A stretch of DNA of 5,043 nt from Limnohabitans sp. Its GTDB lineage: Bacteria; Pseudomonadota; Gammaproteobacteria; Burkholderiales; Burkholderiaceae_C. The DNA lies in NCBI GenBank assembly GCA_009693225.1, contig SHXP01000178.1, positions 1 to 5,043 of the forward strand, written 5' to 3'. Shown piece after piece: positions 1 to 5,043 of this stretch (its first letter is position 1; the number at the start of each line of letters is the position of its first letter). Under the pieces are notes generated by a model. It searched no databases. It was not told where the DNA came from and saw only the letters and a program-made list of their open reading frames with translations. The translations under genes and the position numbers were made by a program.

Positions 1-246
1 TTGGCGCAATTGGCTGTTGCACCGCGCAAAATCGAAGGTGCATCCGCTGCACCCGGGCATGAGTGGCACAATCACCCTCTGATCAGGGTCACGCTTTTGA
101 ACATGCCACTGGAAATCGTCAGCGCCACCGACATCCGTTTAGGCTTAGAACAGGGCTTATTGCCCGGTCAGGCTTTGAAGCCTTCAGTGTTTCAATATAT
201 TCAACATCATCACCTTTATATGGACCGCCATGACCGAAGTCTTTGA
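1..246 (+). CDS. nadD: Nicotinate-nucleotide adenylyltransferase, C-terminal part (5' end outside window)
   Basis: NadD transfers AMP from ATP to nicotinate mononucleotide, giving deamido-NAD in the cytoplasmic NAD biosynthesis pathway. Only the last 81 codons are present; the family is usually 190-220 residues, so the HxGH nucleotide-binding motif lies upstream. The reading frame is open at base 1, and the TTG there is an internal codon rather than a start. What identifies the gene is the C-terminal signature IVSATDIR (visible residues 39-46), a form of the ISSTxIR motif that contacts nucleotide phosphates. It is followed by the family's usual ending, GLLPG...LKPSVFQYIQHHHLY. The stop TGA (244-246) lies inside rsfS, overlapping it by 17 bases. 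This gene heads the visible part of the nadD-rsfS-rlmH-maf-rng cluster. Identification is firm despite the truncation. Confidence 0.93.
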   Translation: MAQLAVAPRKIEGASAAPGHEWHNHPLIRVTLLNMPLEIVSATDIRLGLEQGLLPGQALKPSVFQYIQHHHLYMDRHDRSL

Positions 247-904
247 AAAAAAAGACGTACAAAAACTGCAGCGCATCGTTGTCGACAGTCTCGAGGACGT
301 CAAAGCACAGGACATAGCAGTCTTCAACACCGAGCACCTGTCCCCGCTGTTTGAGCGTGTCATCATCGCCAGCGGCACCTCCAACCGTCAGACCAAGGCG
401 CTGGCCGCCAATGTGCGCGACGATGTGCGTGACGGCGGTTTCGGCAAACCGCGCATTGAAGGCAAAGAAAACGGCGAATGGATCATTGTCGACTGCGGTT
501 CGGTGGTGGTCCACATCATGCAGCCTACGATTCGCCAGTACTACCACCTGGAAGAAATCTGGGGCGACAAACCGGTGCGCATCAAACTCGGCGCGCCGCA
601 GCCTAAGCCTGTGACCAAAGCCGTCGAAGTTGTTGAGCCGGCAGCCGCAAAATCCACTCGAAAGCCTGCAGCCAAGACTTCAACCGGCAAAGGCAAATCT
701 GCTGCGACCAAGTCCACCGGCGTTGCCAAACCGCCTGGAACCGCTAAAAAGACAGCGGCTTCAGGCACAAATGCCTCAGCCCGAAAACCCTCGACCAAGG
801 CACCGGTCAAAAAAGTGATTCAGGCCAAGCCTGTTGCGGTCAAAAAACCTGCAGCCAAAAAAACCGCTTCAGGTAAAAGCCCGGCCCGCAAGCCGCGTGC
901 ATGA
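230..904 (+). CDS. rsfS: Ribosomal silencing factor RsfS (Iojap/YbeB/DUF143) with long basic C-terminal tail
   Basis: RsfS binds ribosomal protein uL14 on the 50S subunit and blocks joining to 30S, lowering translation in starvation or stationary phase. Residues 1-120 form the complete domain: an N-terminal helix, then ASGTSNRQTKALA (47-59), EGKENGEWIIVD (77-88) and VVVHIMQPTIRQYYHLEEIW (92-111), all family hallmarks. Typical members end near here, at about 105-130 residues. This protein continues for 104 more residues (121-224) rich in Lys, Ala, Pro, Ser and Thr, with 22 Lys and 4 Arg against 2 Glu by my count, resembling histone H1 or AlgP tails. No transmembrane segment or signal peptide is seen. 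The ATG at 230 fits the family N-terminus, but only a weak GGA (222-224) precedes it, so coupling to nadD translation is likely. The stop overlaps the rlmH start as ATGA. The domain call is firm; the role of the tail is unknown. Confidence 0.95.
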   Translation: MTEVFEKKDVQKLQRIVVDSLEDVKAQDIAVFNTEHLSPLFERVIIASGTSNRQTKALAANVRDDVRDGGFGKPRIEGKENGEWIIVDCGSVVVHIMQPTIRQYYHLEEIWGDKPVRIKLGAPQPKPVTKAVEVVEPAAAKSTRKPAAKTSTGKGKSAATKSTGVAKPPGTAKKTAASGTNASARKPSTKAPVKKVIQAKPVAVKKPAAKKTASGKSPARKPRA

Positions 905-1368
905 AACTCTGGGTGGTTGCTGTCGGCCAAAGGGTGCCACCCTGGGCCCAGACGGCATGGGACGACTATGCCAAACGATTCCCGCCGGACCTCAAGCTGA
1001 CGCTCAAAACCGTCAAGACCGAACCCCGCGCGTCCAAAACCCTGGCGCAGATCTGGGCGGCTGAACGCAGTCGCATCGATGCGGCCCTCCCCAAAGACTG
1101 CCTACGGGTCTGGCTGGATGAAAAAGGGCAGCAAATCAGCACGGGTGCACTGGCCGGGAAATGGCGTGGCTGGCAGGACATTGCACAGGATGTGGCTTTC
1201 ATCATCGGCGGGCCTGACGGTTTCGACCCGGTACTGCGTGAAGGCGGACACGAGTTGCTGGCGCTGTCAAACCTGACGCTGCCGCACGCCATGGTCAGGG
1301 TGTTGCTGGTCGAGCAGCTTTACCGGGCCTGGTCCATGCTGAGCAATCACCCTTACCATCGCGAGTGA
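901..1368 (+). CDS. rlmH: 23S rRNA (pseudouridine-1915-N3)-methyltransferase RlmH
   Basis: RlmH (YbeA) uses S-adenosylmethionine to methylate N3 of pseudouridine 1915 in helix 69 of 23S rRNA, acting on assembled 70S ribosomes. The 155-residue product matches the usual length of about 155-160 and is full length. SPOUT-fold hallmarks are visible: the SAM-binding loop IIGGPDGF (101-108), then LSNLTLPHAMVRVLLVEQLYRAW (122-144) forming the trefoil knot, and the conserved ending NHPYHRE (149-155). The start is the ATG of an ATGA overlap with the rsfS stop. No Shine-Dalgarno is visible in the preceding 20 bases, so initiation probably depends on ribosomes finishing rsfS. Pairing with rsfS is widespread in bacteria. 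The stop TGA at 1366-1368 shares a base with the maf start. Confidence in family and substrate is high. Confidence 0.96.
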   Translation: MKLWVVAVGQRVPPWAQTAWDDYAKRFPPDLKLTLKTVKTEPRASKTLAQIWAAERSRIDAALPKDCLRVWLDEKGQQISTGALAGKWRGWQDIAQDVAFIIGGPDGFDPVLREGGHELLALSNLTLPHAMVRVLLVEQLYRAWSMLSNHPYHRE

Positions 1369-1991
1369 TGAACCTGCCTCTGATTTATTTGGCTTCGCAA
1401 AGTCCGCGCCGTCAGCAACTGCTAACGCAAATCGGCGTGGTTTTTGAGTTGTTGCTGCCGCGTGACACTCAGGCCGCAGAAGCGCTGGAACACATACTGC
1501 CCGGTGAACTGCCGCCGGCATACGTCAGACGGGTGACTTTGCTCAAACTGCAGGCTACCCGCCGGCAGATGCATGAGGAACAACTTACGCCAAGGCCTGT
1601 GCTTTGCGCGGACACCACCGTGGCACTGGGTGACCGCATACTGGGCAAGCCGCTTGACGATCAGGACGCAATGCGCATGCTGAGCGAGCTCTCTGGTAAA
1701 ACCCACCATGTATACACGGCAGTGGCGGTGAATGCCGGCAGTTGCACCCGGTGCATTGTGCAGCGTTCCCGTGTCATCTTCGATACACTCAGTGCCGGCG
1801 ATATCGCTGCTTATGTGCAATCCGGCGAACCCGCAGGCAAAGCCGGTGCCTATGCCATACAAGGTCGTGCCGCAGCGTTCATCAAGCGCATACACGGAAG
1901 CCATTCCGGCATCATGGGTTTGCCGGTGTTCGAAACCAGTCGCTTGCTTGAGCGCATCGCCAAGGACCAGACATGCAACACGATATCCTGA
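1368..1991 (+). CDS. maf: Maf/YhdE-type nucleoside triphosphate pyrophosphatase (dTTP/UTP class)
   Basis: Maf proteins hydrolyse nucleoside triphosphates to monophosphates plus pyrophosphate. The YhdE class prefers dTTP and UTP and also accepts some modified pyrimidine nucleotides. The 207-residue protein has the phosphate-binding N-terminus SQSPRR (10-15), the ADT motif with the presumed catalytic Asp82, GKP (93-95), RMLSELSG (103-110), the GEPAGKAGAYAIQG block (153-166) with Gln165, and GLP (184-186). It is complete. I chose the ATG at 1368, which shares its A with the rlmH stop, because it gives the canonical start MNLPLIYLASQSPRR. The GTG at 1365 would add only one residue. No good Shine-Dalgarno is seen. 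One small oddity is GSHSG (177-181), where GSYS is usual. The last 19 bases overlap rng. Assignment to the YhdE class rather than the YceF (m7GTP) class rests partly on adjacency to rng. Confidence 0.93.
   Translation: MNLPLIYLASQSPRRQQLLTQIGVVFELLLPRDTQAAEALEHILPGELPPAYVRRVTLLKLQATRRQMHEEQLTPRPVLCADTTVALGDRILGKPLDDQDAMRMLSELSGKTHHVYTAVAVNAGSCTRCIVQRSRVIFDTLSAGDIAAYVQSGEPAGKAGAYAIQGRAAAFIKRIHGSHSGIMGLPVFETSRLLERIAKDQTCNTIS
1962..1966 (+). promoter_or_regulatory. Shine-Dalgarno sequence of rng
   Basis: AAGGA lies inside the end of maf with six bases (CCAGAC) before the ATG at 1973. The match and spacing are good for a ribosome binding site and support the chosen rng start. It is the only clear Shine-Dalgarno among the gene starts in this cluster, so rng can probably initiate independently of ribosomes arriving from maf. 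Confidence 0.75.
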
Positions 1992-3451
1992 TCAACTGGT
2001 CTCCTCAGGAAACCCGCGTTGCCCTGGTGCAAAACGGCGCTTTACAGGAGATCCATATCGAGCGTTCGCTGGAACGCGGCCTGGTCGGCAATATTTATTC
2101 GGGCCGCGTAGCCCGCGTATTGCCCGGCATGCAATCGGCCTTTATAGACATCGGTATGGAGCGTTCAGCTTTTTTGCACGTGGCAGATGCTTTCACTGGC
2201 ATACACACCCGGCACGCCGATGCCGACGGGCAGCACGCACCGGTTGTACCGATAGAAAAAAAGGTGTTCGAAGGTCAGTCTCTGATGGTCCAGGTCATCA
2301 AGGACCCGATTGGCAGCAAGGGTGCGCGTTTATCCACACAAATCAGCATTGCCGGTCGCCTGCTGGTGTTTTTGCCGCAGGACGATCACATCGGGGTATC
2401 GCAAAAAATTCCGCTCGAGGAACGCGAAGCCTTGCGCAGGCGTCTTGTCAGTCTGGCGCATCGCGATGAGGAAAAGGGAGGCTTCATATTACGTACCAAT
2501 GGCGAGGACGCCAGCGATGCGCAATTGCAGGAGGATATTGCCTATTTGCGAAAAACCTGGGCCAAAGTCAAAACTGCTTCTCAGCAACTGGCTCCCAAAT
2601 TTCTGTTGCACCAGGACCTCAACTTGCTGCAACGGGTGTTGCGCGACATGGTGGATGAATTCACCCAAACCATACGCATAGATTCGCAGGAGCAGCATCA
2701 AATGCTGCATCAATTCGGCATGGAATTCATGCCTCTAACTGTCGGCAAACTGGCCCATTACAAAGGCGAGCAGCCGATATTCGATTTGTTCAATGTCGAT
2801 GAAGAACTCAAGCAGGCGTTGGGTCGGAAGGTCATGCTCAAGTCCGGGGGCTATTTGATCATTGACCAGACCGAGGCAATGACCACGGTCGACGTTAACA
2901 CCGGCGGCTTTGTCGGCGCGCGTAATTTTGAAGACACGATTTACAAGACCAACCTGGAGGCGACTGGCGCCATTGCCAGGCAACTGCGTTTGCGCAACCT
3001 GGGGGGCGTGATCGTGACTGATTTAATTGATATGCAAAACCAAGAGCACCGCGAGTCTGTGCTGGCCGAGTTCAGCAAACACCTGGCACGCGATAAAGTC
3101 AAAACCACACTCAGTCCATTCTCCGCCCTCGGGTTGGTTGAGATGACGCGCAAACGTACACGCGAGTCGCTGGCGCAACTGTTGTGTGAGCCCTGTGTGC
3201 AGTGTCAAGGGCGCGGTATTGTCAATACCGCCAGAACCACGGCTTACAACATCCTGCGTGAAATATTGCGCGAGGCCCGCCAGTTCAGTCCGCGCGAATT
3301 CCGCGTGCTGGCTGCACCCAGGGTGATTGATTTATTGCAGGAAGAAGAAAGCCTGCATCTGGCCGGTTTGAGTGAATTCATCGGTAAACCGATTTCCTTG
3401 CAAGTCGAATTCGGTATCGGTGACGAGCAATTCAATATCGTGCTGTTGTAG
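1973..3451 (+). CDS. rng: Ribonuclease G (RNase E/G family endoribonuclease)
   Basis: RNase G (CafA) is a single-strand-specific endoribonuclease that matures the 5' end of 16S rRNA and takes part in mRNA decay. The product is 492 residues, close to the 489 of E. coli RNase G, and lacks the long C-terminal scaffold of RNase E. Domains in order are an S1 RNA-binding domain (about 36-130, with GNIYSGRVARVLPGMQSAFIDIG), a 5'-sensor and RNase H-like region, and the DNase I-like catalytic region. The metal ligands are present: Asp307 and Asn309 in TTVDVNTG, and Asp350 in VIVTDLIDM, at the same spacing as Asp303, Asn305 and Asp346 of RNase E. The zinc-link cysteines are Cys408 and Cys411 (CVQC, where CPxC is usual). 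A small C-terminal domain follows. The start at 1973 has a good Shine-Dalgarno and overlaps maf by 19 bases. The gene is intact and ends 8 bases before the convergent msbA-like gene. Confidence 0.96.
   Translation: MQHDILINWSPQETRVALVQNGALQEIHIERSLERGLVGNIYSGRVARVLPGMQSAFIDIGMERSAFLHVADAFTGIHTRHADADGQHAPVVPIEKKVFEGQSLMVQVIKDPIGSKGARLSTQISIAGRLLVFLPQDDHIGVSQKIPLEEREALRRRLVSLAHRDEEKGGFILRTNGEDASDAQLQEDIAYLRKTWAKVKTASQQLAPKFLLHQDLNLLQRVLRDMVDEFTQTIRIDSQEQHQMLHQFGMEFMPLTVGKLAHYKGEQPIFDLFNVDEELKQALGRKVMLKSGGYLIIDQTEAMTTVDVNTGGFVGARNFEDTIYKTNLEATGAIARQLRLRNLGGVIVTDLIDMQNQEHRESVLAEFSKHLARDKVKTTLSPFSALGLVEMTRKRTRESLAQLLCEPCVQCQGRGIVNTARTTAYNILREILREARQFSPREFRVLAAPRVIDLLQEEESLHLAGLSEFIGKPISLQVEFGIGDEQFNIVLL
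3213..3231. repeat. 19-base palindrome (9-base arms, 1-base centre) inside rng
   Basis: GCGGTATTG (3213-3221) is followed by a single T and then its exact reverse complement CAATACCGC (3223-3231). In RNA this could fold as an 8-bp stem with a GUC loop; in DNA it is a near-perfect dyad. It covers rng codons 414-420, just after the zinc-link cysteine codons (3194-3205). No T-run follows, so it does not look like an intrinsic terminator. The symmetry is read directly from the sequence; any function is unknown, and chance is possible. Confidence 0.55.
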
Positions 3452-3459
3452 CCACTTGC

Positions 3460-5043
3460 TCAGGCGCTCAAGTCTTTACTTTGCCCGGATTGTCCAAGTC
3501 TGAACATATGCGCATAGGCACCGTCAGCCTGCATTAAGGATGAATGCGTGCCGCTTTCAATCACACGCCCGGCGTCCATGAACACTATGTGGTCGGCTTT
3601 TTCAATGGTTGACAGGCGGTGGGCGATGACCAGGGTGGTACGGCCTTGCTGGAGTTTTTGCAAAGCATCCTGCACCATGCGCTCAGATTCATTGTCAAGC
3701 GCCGAAGTGGCTTCATCCAGAATCAAAACCGGCGCATTTTTGTACATGGCACGGGCGATGGCCAGGCGCTGACGCTGTCCTCCTGACATGGTGGCTGCGT
3801 TATGACCGACGAGGGTATCCAGGCCTTGCGGCAGGCTGCTCAGGTAGTCGCCCAGATTGGCGGCCAGCAAACACTGCAATACCTTGTCCCGGTCTGGGTC
3901 CTGTCCCAAGGCGACATTGGCTGCCAGTGAGTCGTTCATGACCACCACAGCCTGGCTGACCACGGCAATCTGCCGGCGCAAATCGGTCAATCGCCAATCC
4001 CGGATGGAAACACCGTCAAGAAACAAGTCACCCTGCGACCAGTCTACAAACCGGGGCAGCAGATTGGCCAGCGTGGTCTTGCCAGAACCTGAACTGCCGA
4101 CCAGCGCGACCATTTGACCGGGCTGTATCTCCAGATTGACATTGTCAAGGGCCAGGGGCGAGTCAGGCCGATACCTGACACTGATGTCATGCAATTGAAT
4201 ATGCCCTGAGGCCCTGTCGCATTGAAACTGACCGCCGGTTTCAACCGGTGTGTCGTGGATTAATTCCAAGGCACGTTCCAGGGCCGCCAGACCTCGCGTC
4301 AGCGGTCCGGCGACCTCTGACAAATGTTTGATCGGATTGACCAGCATCAACATGCAGGTGACAAAAGCTGCAAAGCCCCCCACACTCATGTGGCTCTCGT
4401 GGCTTTGCAGCAAGGCGATGCTGATCACAGCCGACAGCGCCACCGCAGACAGCAATTGGGTCAGTGGCGTGATACCCGCATTGGCAACCGTGGTCTTGAG
4501 CGCCAGGCGCACCATTGACTGGCCGCGTTGGCGAAAACGCTCAATTTGCATGGATTGGGCTGCGTGCAAACGGATTTCACGGTGGGCGAGGGTGGTTTCT
4601 TCGACGGCATAAGACAAGTGGTCAGTGGCCTGCTGGGTGTTTTGCGTCAATTTGTACAAACGCTTGCTCAGCACCTTCATCAACCACGCCACTGACAGGA
4701 TAAGCAAGGCCACTATCAGGCTTAATTTCCAATTGAGGTAGAGCAAATAACCGATCAGGGCAATCAGCGTCAAACTGTCCCGCACCACACCGATGGCGGA
4801 GCCAACCAGTGTCTGAGCGCCGATTTGAACTTCAAAAACCAGGGTGTTGCCCAGTGCACTGGCGTTTTGTTGCCTGAATAAGCTCAGGCCGGCATCCTGC
4901 AAACGGTTAAACATTTGCATACGTAAGTGTAATAAACCGGTTTGCGTGGCCTTGGTGATGGCTACCTGCCCGATGAACATGCCCATGCCGCGTACACCGA
5001 ACAAACCTATGAGGGCCACAGGAACCAGCCAGACCGGGAATCC
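3460..5043 (-). CDS. msbA: MsbA-type lipid A/lipopolysaccharide-core ABC exporter, N-terminus outside window
   Basis: MsbA is a homodimeric inner-membrane half-transporter that flips lipid A-core across the membrane using ATP. The frame is open at the right edge: 527 codons are visible, and about 60 are probably missing (TM1 and the N-terminus) compared with the usual 580-600. The GTG at 5019 is internal, since the upstream codons GFPVWLVP continue TM2. Numbering from that GTG, hydrophobic segments lie near 78-97, 99-117, 187-205 and 212-230. The ATPase domain has Walker A GSSGSGKTT (308-316), Q-loop Gln356, signature MSGGQ (411-415, usually LSGGQ), Walker B VLILDE (431-436) with catalytic Glu436, the D-loop SALD (439-442) and H-loop His467. 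All catalytic residues are intact. The stop TGA is at 3462-3460. MsbA is favoured over other half-exporters by membrane-domain similarity to betaproteobacterial MsbA; the substrate itself cannot be read from sequence. Confidence 0.88.
   Translation of the reverse strand, partial: GFPVWLVPVALIGLFGVRGMGMFIGQVAITKATQTGLLHLRMQMFNRLQDAGLSLFRQQNASALGNTLVFEVQIGAQTLVGSAIGVVRDSLTLIALIGYLLYLNWKLSLIVALLILSVAWLMKVLSKRLYKLTQNTQQATDHLSYAVEETTLAHREIRLHAAQSMQIERFRQRGQSMVRLALKTTVANAGITPLTQLLSAVALSAVISIALLQSHESHMSVGGFAAFVTCMLMLVNPIKHLSEVAGPLTRGLAALERALELIHDTPVETGGQFQCDRASGHIQLHDISVRYRPDSPLALDNVNLEIQPGQMVALVGSSGSGKTTLANLLPRFVDWSQGDLFLDGVSIRDWRLTDLRRQIAVVSQAVVVMNDSLAANVALGQDPDRDKVLQCLLAANLGDYLSSLPQGLDTLVGHNAATMSGGQRQRLAIARAMYKNAPVLILDEATSALDNESERMVQDALQKLQQGRTTLVIAHRLSTIEKADHIVFMDAGRVIESGTHSSLMQADGAYAHMFRLGQSGQSKDLSA

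Noticed and set aside
1..3. TTG at base 1 as a start codon of a short 81-residue gene
   Set aside because: The translation is plainly the C-terminal part of NadD, so the frame must continue upstream of the window.
119..547. Minus-strand open frame (142 codons) opposite nadD and rsfS
   Set aside because: It is antisense to two well-supported genes, has no ribosome binding site or family resemblance, and is a shadow of codon bias in rsfS.
857..863. A7 run near the end of rsfS as a possible frameshift site fusing RsfS to RlmH (rlmH is in the -1 frame)
   Set aside because: The -1 frame meets a TAA at 874-876 before rlmH begins, so no fusion could result, and the run is not phased as a classical slippery heptamer.
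1798..1807. 10-base palindrome GCGATATCGC in maf
   Set aside because: It is short, fully coding, and its flanks do not extend the symmetry; chance is sufficient.
1732..2469. Long plus-strand open frame (245 codons) spanning the maf/rng junction in another frame
   Set aside because: It lies wholly within maf and rng, whose products match known families throughout. Its translation is rich in Arg, Ser, Cys and His with no recognisable domain, as expected of an out-of-frame reading of GC-rich coding DNA.
3454..3473. Possible terminator hairpin ACTTG / CAAGT after the rng stop
   Set aside because: The stem is only 5 bp with a 10-base loop, and the following bases (CTTTACTTTG) are not a true T-run. 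It also overlaps the end of the msbA-like coding region. Too weak to annotate.
4233..4247. Inverted repeat CCGGTT-TC-AACCGG in the msbA-like gene
   Set aside because: Six-base arms with a 2-base centre are expected by chance in a window of this size, and it lies in ordinary coding sequence with no T-run.
4250..4612. Plus-strand open frame (120 codons) opposite the msbA-like gene
   Set aside because: It is antisense to the membrane and linker region of a clear ABC exporter, and its composition (many Ser, Arg, Trp) is not protein-like.

Overview
The window looks like chromosomal DNA of a betaproteobacterium, most likely of the order Burkholderiales. The evidence is the gene order nadD-rsfS-rlmH-maf-rng, which I know from that group, and the MsbA sequence, which has the betaproteobacterial form of the membrane domain (for example NTLVFEVQ, then DSLTLIALIGYLLYLNW). 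The genus cannot be fixed from what is here. Base composition looks moderately GC-rich and even across the window. No tRNA, rRNA, insertion sequence, CRISPR array or phage gene is visible.

Plus strand, 1-3451: five genes lie head to tail with no spacing. They are the 3' end of nadD (NAD biosynthesis), rsfS (ribosomal silencing factor), rlmH (methyltransferase for a pseudouridine in 23S rRNA helix 69), maf (nucleotide pyrophosphatase of the YhdE type) and rng (RNase G). Each gene overlaps the next, by about 17, 4, 1 and 19 bases, so they almost certainly form one transcript with translational coupling. The promoter must lie upstream of base 1. Only rng has a clear Shine-Dalgarno sequence. Three of the five products act on ribosomes: RsfS blocks subunit joining, RlmH modifies an intersubunit bridge, and RNase G trims 16S rRNA. 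Maf may clear pyrimidine nucleotides, including modified ones.

Minus strand, 5043-3460: a half-size ABC exporter of the MsbA lipid A flippase type. Its N-terminus (roughly 60 residues, including TM1) lies beyond the right edge. It converges on rng with only 8 bases between the two stop codons and no convincing terminator.

Almost every base is coding, and there is no gene-free stretch over 300 bases. I see no undescribed multi-gene system. The features most worth a second look are a 104-residue histone H1-like basic tail on RsfS, a 19-base palindrome inside rng just after its zinc-link cysteine codons, and an A8 tract within a small inverted repeat at the nadD/rsfS overlap.
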